Shown: piece by piece, positions 15,720 to 23,272 of the stretch
How positions within the stretch are numbered: the stretch's first letter is position 1
Layout: every line of letters begins with the position of its first letter
Assembly (NCBI GenBank): GCA_963811595.1
Contig: CAWERW010000015.1
Span: 434,001 to 498,000, forward strand
Length of the DNA stretch: 64,000 nt
Direction of reading: 5' to 3'
From: DASQFQ01 sp963811595
Lineage (GTDB): Bacteria > Actinomycetota > Thermoleophilia > Solirubrobacterales > Solirubrobacteraceae
The notes under the pieces: model-generated
The model's database searches: none
Told to the model about the DNA's origin: nothing
The model's input: only the letters and a program-made list of their open reading frames with translations
Made by a program: the position numbers and the translations under genes

Positions 15720-16646
15720 ATGGCCCTCGGCTACCACGGAAAGCTCTACATCCTCGCCTTCGACCACCGGGGCTCCTTCCAGAAGAAGATGTTCGGGATC
15801 GAGGGCGATCCCACCCCGGAGGAGACGGACACGATCAGCGACGCCAAGAAGCTGATCTACGAAGGCATGGAGATCGCCGTCGAGCGCGGCGTCGACGCCG
15901 AGGCGACCGGCGTGCTCGTCGACGAGCAGTTCGGCTCCGACATCCCGAAGCTCGCCCGCGAGCACGGCCTCAAGCTCGCGCAGCCGGTCGAGAAGTCCGG
16001 GCAGGAGGAGTTCGACTTCCAGTACGACGAGGACTTCGGCCAGCACATCCTCGACAACGACCCCGACTTCTCGAAGGTCCTCGTGCGCCTGAACCCGGAG
16101 GGCGACGCGGAGATGAACGAGCGCCAGCTCGGCCGGCTGAAGGAGCTCGCCGACTGGCTGCACGAGAACGACCGCCTGTTCCTCTTCGAGCTGCTGGTGC
16201 CGGCCGAGGACCATCAGCTCGAGAAGGTCGACGGCGACACCGACCGCTACGACGCCGAGCTGCGCCCCGAGCTGATGCGGCGCGCGATCGAGCAGATCCA
16301 GGACTACGGCATCGAGGTCGACATCTGGAAGATCGAGGGCGTCGACGCGCAGGAGGACGCCGAGATGCTGATCAAGCAGACGCGCTCCGGCGAGGGCCGC
16401 GAAGGCGTCACCTCCGTGCTGCTCGGCCGCGGCGCGTCCGACGAGAAGGTCGACCACTGGCTGCAGCAGGCGGCGCCCGTGGAGGGCTTCATCGGCTTCG
16501 CGATCGGCCGTTCGATCTGGTGGGACGCACTCAAGGGCTTCCTCGACGAGGGCCTCGACCGCCGCGCCGCCGCGGAGCAGATCGCCGACAACTACCTGCG
16601 CTTCATCAAGGTCTACGACGACGCGGAATCCGCCGCGCGGGTCTAG
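15720..16646 (+). CDS. DUF2090 aldolase-like protein (IolC C-terminal type)
   Basis: A 308-residue TIM-barrel-like protein beginning YHGKLYILAFDHRGSFQKK, the pattern of the DUF2090 domain. That domain also forms the C-terminal half of some IolC proteins and resembles tagatose-bisphosphate or 5-dehydro-2-deoxyphosphogluconate aldolases. The barrel motifs GVLVDEQFGSDIP, LFLFELLVPAE, EVDIWKIEGV and SVLLGRGAS fit a class I-type site with a possible Schiff-base Lys (WKIEG). No inositol genes are nearby, so the substrate is open. The reading frame of a secreted nuclease begins inside its 3' end. Confidence 0.75.
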   Translation: MALGYHGKLYILAFDHRGSFQKKMFGIEGDPTPEETDTISDAKKLIYEGMEIAVERGVDAEATGVLVDEQFGSDIPKLAREHGLKLAQPVEKSGQEEFDFQYDEDFGQHILDNDPDFSKVLVRLNPEGDAEMNERQLGRLKELADWLHENDRLFLFELLVPAEDHQLEKVDGDTDRYDAELRPELMRRAIEQIQDYGIEVDIWKIEGVDAQEDAEMLIKQTRSGEGREGVTSVLLGRGASDEKVDHWLQQAAPVEGFIGFAIGRSIWWDALKGFLDEGLDRRAAAEQIADNYLRFIKVYDDAESAARV

Positions 16647-17110
16647 CCCTCCTCGTCCTCGTCCTCGCCGGCTGCTCCGCGCAGCCGGCGGGACCGGCGC
16701 GGGAGGGGATGGTCACGCGGGTCGTCGACGGCGACACGATCCACGTCACGGTCGACGGGCGGCGCGAGAAGGTCCGCTACATCGGCGTCGACACGCCGGA
16801 GTCGGTCAAGCCCGGCGCGCCGGTGCAGTGCTTCGCCAAGCGGGCGGCAAGGTTCAACGAGCGGCTGGTGGAGGGCGAGCGGGTGCGGCTGGTGCTCGAC
16901 CTCGAGGCGCGCGACCGCTACGGGCGGCTGCTGGCTTATGTGTACCGCGACCGTGACGACCTGTTCGTCAACGCCGCGCTGGTGCGCCGCGGCTACGCGG
17001 TCGCGCTCACGATCCCGCCCAACGTGGAGCACGCCGGGGAGTTCCGCCGGCTGGCCGCAGCGGCGCGCCGGGACGGGCGCGGGCTGTGGTCGAATTGTGG
17101 ATCGTCATAA
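16628..17110 (+). CDS. Thermonuclease-like lipoprotein (SNase domain), start uncertain
   Basis: The SNase domain is clear: MVTRVVDGDTIHVTV, KVRYIGVDTPE and RDRYGRLLAYVYR hold the expected Asp, Arg, Glu and Arg residues of staphylococcal nuclease. Before it lies an in-frame lipoprotein signal RRAGLALLVLVLAGC that overlaps the last codons and TAG stop of the aldolase-like gene. No ATG, GTG or TTG stands before the signal within a sensible distance: the best-placed codon is ATC at 16628, and the nearest GTG (16520) would add 36 Arg-rich residues. The first good canonical start is ATG at 16709, which would give a 133-residue cytosolic protein without the signal. Confidence 0.75.
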   Translation: MRRAGLALLVLVLAGCSAQPAGPAREGMVTRVVDGDTIHVTVDGRREKVRYIGVDTPESVKPGAPVQCFAKRAARFNERLVEGERVRLVLDLEARDRYGRLLAYVYRDRDDLFVNAALVRRGYAVALTIPPNVEHAGEFRRLAAAARRDGRGLWSNCGSS

Positions 17111-17120
17111 GATTGACGAC

Positions 17121-17366
17121 GTGTCCATGCGGATGCGACAGAGCCTGGCCGACATCGAGGCCGCCTTCGTCGAGGAGATCGACGCCGATCGCGAGCGCCG
17201 CGAGCGGATCCAGCAGCAGGCGATCCGGCGGACCCGGGTCCGTCACCGCGAGCGCGTCCACAAGCAGGGCTCGCTGCGGTTCTGGCTCGTCCTGATGACG
17301 CTCATCGCCACCGCGGTCATCGTGACGATCGCGATGTTCGAGACGCTGTATTACGTGATGGGCTGA
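17121..17366 (+). CDS. Small single-pass membrane protein
   Basis: An 81-residue protein (GTG at 17121; ATG at 17127 is equally possible). The first 50 residues are strongly charged and helical (IEAAFVEEIDADRERRERI), probably a cytoplasmic coiled coil. A single membrane helix follows (FWLVLMTLIATAVIVTIAMF) with a very short tail. It starts 10 bases after the nuclease stop. I do not recognise the family. Confidence 0.7.
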   Translation: MSMRMRQSLADIEAAFVEEIDADRERRERIQQQAIRRTRVRHRERVHKQGSLRFWLVLMTLIATAVIVTIAMFETLYYVMG

Positions 17367-17370
17367 GCAA

Positions 17371-17424
17371 GTAACGTCGCCGAAGGCGAGTTCGACGAAG
17401 TCAACTCGCCTGGCAGGCGAAACC
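17371..17424 (-). repeat. Two-hairpin intergenic element, short copy after csrA
   Basis: Read on the minus strand, two hairpins follow the csrA stop: TTTCGCC-TGCCA-GGCGA and then AAC-TCGCC-TTC-GGCGA-C-GTT. The second has the same outline as the elements at 31887 and 49255: AAC outer arm, GC inner stem, small loop, one unpaired C, GTT closing arm. The arms can also re-pair into a longer hairpin (17384-17392 with 17403-17411). It sits between two convergent genes and may terminate both. Confidence 0.55.
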
Positions 17425-17663
17425 TACTTTTCTGGCTTACTGCTCAGCCGCTTGAGAGCGTCATCGACCTCGGCGCGTGCCGAAGCACCCGCGGCGACGT
17501 TCTCCTGCTGGATCTCCAGATATACTTCTTTTCGGAAAACCGGGATGTCGCGCGGCGCCTGGATGCCGATCCGGACTTTCTCGCCCATGATCGACAAGAC
17601 GGACACCTCGATGTCGTCTCCGATCATGATCGACTGATTTGACTTTCGGGTCAGTACCAGCAT
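17424..17663 (-). CDS. csrA: Carbon storage regulator CsrA
   Basis: A 79-residue CsrA with the full RNA-binding core: MLVLTRKSNQSIMIGDDIEV at the N terminus, then VRIGIQAPRDIPVFRKEVY. The conserved residues around L4, R6 and R44 of E. coli CsrA are present. CsrA dimers bind GGA-containing hairpins in mRNA leaders and block translation. In many bacteria csrA lies next to fliW and flagellin genes; here it stands alone with no flagellar gene in the window. The gene is visibly less GC-rich than its neighbours, which may reflect constraint or transfer. Confidence 0.95.
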   Translation of the reverse strand: MLVLTRKSNQSIMIGDDIEVSVLSIMGEKVRIGIQAPRDIPVFRKEVYLEIQQENVAAGASARAEVDDALKRLSSKPEK

Positions 17664-17802
17664 TCCGCCGCCGTCTCCCTGCCGAGTCGAGCGATGCTCT
17701 CACCGTACCCCACCGAGGGAAGCGTAGACCCATTTCGACGCCCGGGGAATGGGGCCTGCACCCGAGAGGACGCGGGCGTGTGCGCTAGTCTCCCCGCCCG
17801 CC

Positions 17803-18351
17803 ATGAGTCGTAGGTCGCTGCGTCCGCAGCTGAATCAGATTCGCGGGTGGGTCCGGCAGGGCCGCACCGACGCCTGGATCGCCCACCAGCTTGAAGTGAC
17901 CGTGCAGCAGATCCAGTCCTTCAAGCGTGAGAACGACCTCGAGGCCGACGGCGACAACGCCGCCGCCACCGAGGAGGTCGACCTCCGCGCCGAGGACGAC
18001 GCCGCCATCGCCGCGGAGCTCGAGGCCGAGGAGGCCCGCCGCGCCGAGGAGGAGGCCAAGCTCGCCGAGGAGGCCGCCAAGCGCGCCGCCGAGGAGGAGG
18101 ACGAGGACGAGAAGCCCGCGCCCCGTCGCCGCGCGACACGCAGCCGCAGCCGGAGCCGCAAGCGCACCGGGCCGCTCGAGGGGACGTTCGACCACGGCGA
18201 GGAGGGCTACGGCCTGTGGCTCGACCCCGCCGTCGAGGACGACCCGGTCTACGCCGAGCACTGGGCCGGCCACCGTCCCGTCGAGGTCACGATCGAGGAG
18301 GACCAGATCGTGATCAAGCGGGCCGGCGGCGGTGACGAGGGCGAAGACTGA
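17803..18351 (+). CDS. HTH, coiled-coil and Arg/Ser-rich protein
   Basis: A 182-residue protein of three parts. Residues 1-45 look like a helix-turn-helix (IRGWVRQGRTDAWIAHQLEV, then QIQSFKREN). Residues about 55-110 form a Glu/Ala/Arg coiled coil. Residues about 110-130 are a basic Arg/Ser stretch (RRATRSRSRSRKR). The last 50 residues form a compact acidic domain (GYGLWLDPAVEDD). ATG at 17803 was chosen because earlier codons overlap the csrA promoter side. A chromosome-associated or RNA-binding role is plausible but unproven. The downstream acetyltransferase overlaps it by 20 bases. Confidence 0.7.
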   Translation: MSRRSLRPQLNQIRGWVRQGRTDAWIAHQLEVTVQQIQSFKRENDLEADGDNAAATEEVDLRAEDDAAIAAELEAEEARRAEEEAKLAEEAAKRAAEEEDEDEKPAPRRRATRSRSRSRKRTGPLEGTFDHGEEGYGLWLDPAVEDDPVYAEHWAGHRPVEVTIEEDQIVIKRAGGGDEGED

Positions 18352-19105
18352 GCAGGAGCGCCTGCGGGCCTACCGCCGGGCGCACTTCGAGCTGAGCACC
18401 AGCCGGGCCGAGCCGTTCGCGCACGGCGTCGCGGTCTACACGCCCGCGCATCCCACGAAGTGGGACCTCAACCTGCTCGTGGTGGACGACGCCGCAGGCG
18501 TCTCCGCCGAGACCCTGATCGCGGAGGCCGAGCGGCTGCAGGCGCCGGCGGCGCTGCGCCACCGCAAGCTCGAGGTGCTGGCCGGCGGCGACGCACTCGT
18601 GGCGGACTTCGAGGCGGCCGGCGGCTGGACGACGGAGCAGGTCGTCGTGATGGCGCTGCGCGGCGCCGACGTGCGCGGCGCCGCACAGGCGGAGGTCCGC
18701 GAGGTCGGCTTCGGAGCCATCCGGCCGCTGATGGAGGCGTGGTACGGCGAGTCGATGAGCGCGGCCGAGGCGCGAGACCTCGCCGATTCCGACGCCGACA
18801 CGTTCCCCGCGGCGGGCGCGCGCTGCTTCCTCGTCGAGCGCGACGGCGAGACGGCCGCGTGCTGCCACCTCCTGGGCATCGGCGGCGTCGGCCAGGTCGA
18901 GGGGGTCTACACCGCGGCGGCCCACCGCGGCCACGGGCTCGCGAGCGCGGTCATCCGTCACGCCGTGGCGGAGTCACGGGCACGCGGCGACGACCTCGTG
19001 ATGATCCTGGCCGACGCCGACGACTGGCCCCAGCAGCTCTACGAGCGACTGGGGTTCGAGACGATCGACGCGTACCGGAGCTTCACGAAGAAGCCGCCGG
19101 CCTAG
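18332..19105 (+). CDS. GNAT-family acetyltransferase
   Basis: A 257-residue protein starting with GTG at 18332, inside the end of the previous gene. The C-terminal half is a GNAT domain: CHLLGIGGVGQVEGVYTAAA, then the acetyl-CoA loop HRGHGLASAVIRHAV, and PQQLYERLGFETIDAYRSF at the end. The N-terminal 120 residues resemble a degenerate second acyltransferase fold, as in two-domain GNATs. The substrate is unknown. Confidence 0.88.
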   Translation: MTRAKTEQERLRAYRRAHFELSTSRAEPFAHGVAVYTPAHPTKWDLNLLVVDDAAGVSAETLIAEAERLQAPAALRHRKLEVLAGGDALVADFEAAGGWTTEQVVVMALRGADVRGAAQAEVREVGFGAIRPLMEAWYGESMSAAEARDLADSDADTFPAAGARCFLVERDGETAACCHLLGIGGVGQVEGVYTAAAHRGHGLASAVIRHAVAESRARGDDLVMILADADDWPQQLYERLGFETIDAYRSFTKKPPA

Positions 19106-19416
19106 CCCCGTCGACCCCCCGCATAATCAGTCGCCTCGCGCAGATAGCGCGCGAACGCCGCATCGGTCACGATCCGGACGTCCCAGGCGTAGGGGTGCTC
19201 GGGCGCGAGCGCGTAGGCGAGGTCGGAGGTCCAGCCCGTGCCCTCGTCGTAGAGGTCCGCGAGCTCCTGGGTGGTGAAGGGGCCGCCGAGCCGGCGGCGC
19301 AGCTCGGCCACGAGCTGGCGCGTCACGCGCTCGAGCGTCGGGCGCTGGTCGGCGGGGGCGGACTCGAGGCGGCGAAGGCCCGCGGCCCACTGGTCGGCGG
19401 CGGTGTCGAACGGCAC
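19102..19416 (-). CDS. Conserved hypothetical protein downstream of divIC
   Basis: A 104-residue soluble, helical protein without Cys motifs or membrane segments. It contains FTTQELADLYDEGTGWTSDLA and a C-terminal Arg/Gly tail. It follows divIC after 10 bases on the same strand, so it is probably the last gene of the eno-divIC unit. In mycobacteria a DUF501 gene holds this place, but this protein is shorter and I do not see that match. Its stop overlaps that of the convergent acetyltransferase gene. Confidence 0.75.
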   Translation of the reverse strand: MPFDTAADQWAAGLRRLESAPADQRPTLERVTRQLVAELRRRLGGPFTTQELADLYDEGTGWTSDLAYALAPEHPYAWDVRIVTDAAFARYLREATDYAGGRRG

Positions 19417-19426
19417 CTGCCGCAGG

Positions 19427-19729
19427 CTAGCGCGAGGGCTTCGGCAGGCCCTCGACGATGTAGGCGCGCTCGCCCGCCTTCACCATGCCGAGGCGGCGCG
19501 CCTCGCGCTCGAGCGCGGACTCGCGCCGGAGCTCGTCGCGGCGGGCGCGCAGCCGCTCGTTCTCGGCGCGCAGGTCCGCGACCTCCTCGCGCTTCTGGCC
19601 GGCCTCGCGCCACGTCGAGACCCAGTTCTTCGTCGGCCCGATGTAGAGATAGAGCACGAGGACGAGGACGAACAGGAGCGCCCACCGGCCCAGGCGATCC
19701 CAGCGGATGCGGGTGTGCGCGGCGGCCAT
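19427..19729 (-). CDS. divIC: Septum formation initiator DivIC/FtsB
   Basis: A 100-residue protein with a short basic N terminus, one membrane helix (WALLFVLVLVLYLYIG, about residues 16-31) and a coiled coil (VADLRAENERLRARRDELRR). It ends ARRLGMVKAGERAYIVEGLP, the usual DivIC/FtsB ending. It belongs to the DivIC-DivIB-FtsL (FtsB-FtsQ-FtsL) divisome complex. Its place directly after eno is conserved in actinobacteria. Confidence 0.92.
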   Translation of the reverse strand: MAAAHTRIRWDRLGRWALLFVLVLVLYLYIGPTKNWVSTWREAGQKREEVADLRAENERLRARRDELRRESALEREARRLGMVKAGERAYIVEGLPKPSR

Positions 19730-19777
19730 CCGTTGCGCCTTCGTTCGACGCCCCCGCCGTCCTTCCTGTGCAACGAA

Positions 19778-21052
19778 CTACCCGCGGAACACAGAGCGCC
19801 CGGGGAACTCCGCGTCCCCGCCGAGCGCTTCCTCGATCCGGAGCAGCTGGTTGTACTTCGCGACGCGGTCGCTCCGCGACGGCGCGCCGGTCTTGATCTG
19901 GCCGCAGCCGGTGGCGACCGCGAGGTCGGCGATCGTCGTGTCCTCGGTCTCGCCGGAGCGATGGGACATGACCGCCGTGTAGCCCGCCTCGCGCGCCATC
20001 CCGATCGCGTCGAGCGTCTCCGACAGCGTGCCGATCTGGTTGACCTTGATGAGGATCGAGTTCGCGACGCCGAGGTCGATGCCGCGCTTGAGCCGCTCCG
20101 TGTTGGTGACGAACAGGTCGTCGCCGACGAGCTGCACCGTGTCGCCCAGCAGCTGCGTGAGGCCCTTCCAGCCGTCCCAGTCCTCCTCGTCCATCCCGTC
20201 CTCGATCGAGAGGATCGGGTAGCGCGAGCAGACGTCGCCCCAGTAGCCGGCCATCTCGTCGGGCGACAGCTCGCGGCTCTCGTGCGCGAGGTCGTAGCGC
20301 CCGTCGGAGAAGATCTCGCTGGTCGCCGGGTCGAGCGCGATCACGATGTCCTCGCCCGGCGTGTAGCCCGCCGCCTCGATCCCCTTCATCAACGCGTCGA
20401 GGGCGGCCTCGTTGGACTTCAGGTTCGGCGCGAAGCCGCCCTCGTCGCCGACACCGCCGCCCATCCCCTCGTCGTGCAGCCACTTCTTGAGGTGGTGGAA
20501 GACCTCGGCGCCCATGCGCAGGCACTCCGTGAACGACGGCGCGCCGACCGGGACGATCATGAACTCCTGGAAGTCGACGGAGTTGTCGGCGTGGGCGCCG
20601 CCGTTGAGCACGTTCATCATCGGCACCGGCAGGATCCGCGCCGCGTCGCCGCCGAGGTAGCGCCACAGCGGCAGGTTCTCCTCCATCGCCGCCGCCCGCG
20701 CGCCGGCCAGCGAGACGCCGAGGATCGCGTTGGCGCCGAGGCGCTCCTTGTTCGGCGTCCCGTCGAGCTCGCACAGCGCGGTGTCGAGCCCGCGCTGGTC
20801 GAGCGCGTCGACGCCGCTGACCGCCTCGGCGATCTCGCCGTTGACGTTCGCGACCGCGTTGGTCACGCCCTTGCCCATCCAGGCGTCGCCGCCGTCGCGC
20901 AGCTCCGTGGCCTCGAACTCGCCGGTCGAGGCGCCGCTCGGGACCGCGGCGCGGCCCTGCGCACCGGAGCGCAGGACCACGTCCACTTCGACCGTCGGGT
21001 TGCCGCGGGAGTCGAGGATCTGGCGGGCGTGGACGGTCTCGATCTGGCTCAC
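19778..21052 (-). CDS. eno: Enolase
   Basis: A 424-residue enolase converting 2-phosphoglycerate to phosphoenolpyruvate. Clear motifs are ILDSRGNPTVEVDV, VPSGASTGEFEATELRDG, SIEDGMDEEDWDGW, LVGDDLFVTN, ILIKVNQIGTLSET and VMSHRSGETEDTTIADLAV, covering the metal ligands and catalytic Lys. GTG at 21052 overlaps the stop of the cupin gene as GTGA, so eno is translationally coupled to it. divIC follows 48 bases later. Confidence 0.98.
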   Translation of the reverse strand: MSQIETVHARQILDSRGNPTVEVDVVLRSGAQGRAAVPSGASTGEFEATELRDGGDAWMGKGVTNAVANVNGEIAEAVSGVDALDQRGLDTALCELDGTPNKERLGANAILGVSLAGARAAAMEENLPLWRYLGGDAARILPVPMMNVLNGGAHADNSVDFQEFMIVPVGAPSFTECLRMGAEVFHHLKKWLHDEGMGGGVGDEGGFAPNLKSNEAALDALMKGIEAAGYTPGEDIVIALDPATSEIFSDGRYDLAHESRELSPDEMAGYWGDVCSRYPILSIEDGMDEEDWDGWKGLTQLLGDTVQLVGDDLFVTNTERLKRGIDLGVANSILIKVNQIGTLSETLDAIGMAREAGYTAVMSHRSGETEDTTIADLAVATGCGQIKTGAPSRSDRVAKYNQLLRIEEALGGDAEFPGRSVFRG

Positions 21053-21534
21053 GGCTCCCGCAGGCTAGCGAGCAGCGCCGGGAGCGGCGGTCCCGTGAAC
21101 TCGACCCCGCGCGCGGCGAACGCCGCGTTGGCCGCGGCGACCGCCTCGTCGGGCGGCGGGCCCGCGGGCAGCACCGGCAGCTCGCCGCGGACGGCGGGCT
21201 CGGAGACGACGTGGAACGCCTCCTCGAGGCCGCCCGGCGTGCAGGCGAACAGCACCCGCGCGGTCTCGGAGCGGACGGCGAAGCCGTGCTGGATCCCCCG
21301 CGGGAGGACGACGGCGTCGCCCGGCCCGGCCTCGATCAGCTCGTGGCCGCGCTGGAACGTGAGCTCGCCCTCGAGCACGTAGTAGGTCTCGTCCTCGCGG
21401 GCGTGGATGTGGACGGGCGGCTCGGCGCCGGGGCGGGTGAGCGCCTCGGCGAGCGTCAGCGCGCCGCCCGTCTCGGCGGCGGTGATGAGCCAGGTGAAGG
21501 TGGAGCCGGCGAAGGCTTCTGTGGTGGTGTTCAT
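21049..21534 (-). CDS. Cupin-domain protein
   Basis: A 161-residue single cupin. The first metal motif is PPVHIHAREDETYYVLEGEL and the second is GDAVVLPRGIQHGF, so His, His, Glu and His ligands are intact. A C-terminal helical extension of about 50 residues follows. ATG at 21534 was chosen; longer readings upstream run antisense through LysR. Such cupins may be dioxygenases or small-molecule binding proteins. It lies between a LysR gene and eno, so control by that regulator is possible. Confidence 0.88.
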   Translation of the reverse strand: MNTTTEAFAGSTFTWLITAAETGGALTLAEALTRPGAEPPVHIHAREDETYYVLEGELTFQRGHELIEAGPGDAVVLPRGIQHGFAVRSETARVLFACTPGGLEEAFHVVSEPAVRGELPVLPAGPPPDEAVAAANAAFAARGVEFTGPPLPALLASLREP

Positions 21535-21586
21535 GGCGCCGAAGCTACGGTCGGCGCGGCGCGAAGTGAAATACCGATTCGCGCGC

Positions 21587-21611
21587 GATTGATCGCGCGC
21601 CGCGATCAATC
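21587..21611 (-). terminator. Hairpin at the end of the LysR gene
   Basis: GATTGATCGCG and CGCGATCAATC form a perfect 11-base stem with a 3-base loop. The right arm contains the LysR stop codon (TGA at 21608-21606). The position fits a terminator, but no T-run follows. The nested palindrome GCGCGAT-TG-ATCGCGC is also a possible operator for the cupin gene. Confidence 0.4.
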
Positions 21612-22493
21612 GGCGGCGCACACCTCGCGGGCGCAGGCGGCGAACGCCTCGACCAGCGGGTCGTCGGCCGCCGCGCGTCGGCAGATCGCCACCGTGGCGC
21701 CCGGCAGCCCGGAGACCTCCCGCGCGGCGATGTCCGCGAACGGCAGCGTCGTGGCGATCGAGGCCGGGATGGCGGCGATCGCGGCGCCGGAGCGGACCGC
21801 GGCGAACATGTCCTCGAACCCGGTCACCGTGGCGCCGACCGGGGGCGGAGCCCCGCGCTGCTCGTCGAGCGTCCAGAACGCGCCCGCCACCGCGTCGACG
21901 CCCTCGACCCAGCACATCGGCTCGGCGAGCAGGTCGGCCACGTCCAGCGCGTCGCGCGCGGCCAGCGGGTGGTCCGCCGCGACCACCGCCATGCGCCGGT
22001 CGTCGAACAGCGGATCGCAGGCCAGGCCGTCGTCGCGGAACGGCAGCCACACCATCGCGAGGTCGGCGTCGCCGGAGCGCACGCCGCCGGACGGGTCGGC
22101 GAAGTCGACGTTGCGCACCGACACCGCGACCTGCGGGCGCTCGGCGGCGAACGCGCGCAGGATCCGCGGGGTCACGTCGAGCGCGGCGGTGGCGAGCAGG
22201 CCGACGGTGAGCGCACCCGTCTCGCCGGCCGCTGCGCGCCGCGCGGCGCGCAGCGCGTCGTCCACCCCGGCCAGCAGCGCCGGCGTCGCCTCGAGCAGCG
22301 CGCGGCCTGCCGGGGTCAGCTCGACGCGGCGCGTCGTGCGCTCGAGCAGGCGTGCGCCGACGCGCTGCTCGAGCTGGCGGATCTGCGCGCTCAGGGCCGG
22401 CTGCGCGAGGTGCAGCCGCTCGGCCGCGCGCGTGAAGTTGAGCTCCTCCGCGACCGCGACGAACGAGCGCAGGTGCCGGAGCTCGACGTCCAC
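21606..22493 (-). CDS. LysR-family transcriptional regulator
   Basis: A 295-residue regulator from GTG at 22493. The N-terminal winged helix-turn-helix reads RHLRSFVAVAEELNFTRAAE and LHLAQPALSAQIRQLEQRVG. The substrate-binding domain of type 2 periplasmic fold follows. Longer ORF readings come from the mazG region in another frame. It starts five bases after mazG on the same strand and is followed by the cupin gene, a possible target. The effector is unknown. Confidence 0.93.
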   Translation of the reverse strand: MDVELRHLRSFVAVAEELNFTRAAERLHLAQPALSAQIRQLEQRVGARLLERTTRRVELTPAGRALLEATPALLAGVDDALRAARRAAAGETGALTVGLLATAALDVTPRILRAFAAERPQVAVSVRNVDFADPSGGVRSGDADLAMVWLPFRDDGLACDPLFDDRRMAVVAADHPLAARDALDVADLLAEPMCWVEGVDAVAGAFWTLDEQRGAPPPVGATVTGFEDMFAAVRSGAAIAAIPASIATTLPFADIAAREVSGLPGATVAICRRAAADDPLVEAFAACAREVCAAD

Positions 22494-22498
22494 TAGAT

Positions 22499-23272
22499 CT
22501 ACGCCTCGCGCATGCGTGCCTCGGCGTAGTAGCCGAGCTGGGCGTCCGGGCTCAGGGCGTCCCAGTCGGCGCCCGCGCGCTCGGCGAGCGCCGCGGCGGT
22601 CTCGACGCGGCCGCGGAAGCGGTCGCTCGCCGCCCGCAGCGCGAGCTCCGGATCGACCTTCAGCTTGCGCGCGACGTTGACCGCGGCGAACAGCACGTCG
22701 CCGACCTCGTGGAACGCCGCGTCGCGGTCGCCCTCGGCCGCGCGCAGCTCCTCGAGCTCGCCCTCGACCGCGTCGTAGGGGACGTGCGCGAAGTCGAAGC
22801 CCGTCGTGGCCGCGCGCCGCTGCACCTTGCGCGCGTACAGCGGCCCGGGCAGGTTCTCGGGCACCTCGCCGAAGATCCCCGGCTCGCGGCCGGGCTCGTC
22901 GCGCTTGATCGCGTCCCAGTTGCGGAGCACCTCGCCCGCGTGCTCGACCTCCACGTCGCCGAACACGTGCGGATGGCGGCGGATCAGCTTCTGCCGGCAG
23001 TGCTCGGCGACCTCGGCCAGCGAGCCCGCGCCGCGCTCCTCGAGCAGCAGCGAGAGGAAGTGGACCTGGAAGAGGACGTCGCCGAGCTCGTCGAGCAGCT
23101 TCGCGTCGTCGCCCGCGTGGGCGGAGGCGGCCAGCTCGTAGGCCTCCTCCACCGTGTGCGGGACGATCGAGCGCTCGTCCTGCTCGCGATCCCAGGGGCA
23201 CTCCTCGCGCAGGCGGCGGGTGAGCGCGTCGAGGCGCTCAACCGCCGCTGCAGAGTCCTCGGGGCCGCTCAG
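22499..23272 (-). CDS. mazG: Nucleoside triphosphate pyrophosphohydrolase MazG
   Basis: A 257-residue MazG that hydrolyses NTPs, including faulty ones, to NMP and pyrophosphate. The metal-binding motifs EEAYEL and DELGDVLFQVHF are in the first domain and EVGDVLFAAVNVARKL in the second. The conserved N-terminal motif LREECPWDREQ lies before the first canonical start (GTG 23152). Restoring it needs the CTG at 23272, which overlaps the upstream stop as CTGA, just as its neighbours use ATGA or GTGA. No ATG, GTG or TTG lies between. From GTG the protein would be 217 residues and lack the motif. Confidence 0.92.
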   Translation of the reverse strand: MSGPEDSAAAVERLDALTRRLREECPWDREQDERSIVPHTVEEAYELAASAHAGDDAKLLDELGDVLFQVHFLSLLLEERGAGSLAEVAEHCRQKLIRRHPHVFGDVEVEHAGEVLRNWDAIKRDEPGREPGIFGEVPENLPGPLYARKVQRRAATTGFDFAHVPYDAVEGELEELRAAEGDRDAAFHEVGDVLFAAVNVARKLKVDPELALRAASDRFRGRVETAAALAERAGADWDALSPDAQLGYYAEARMREA

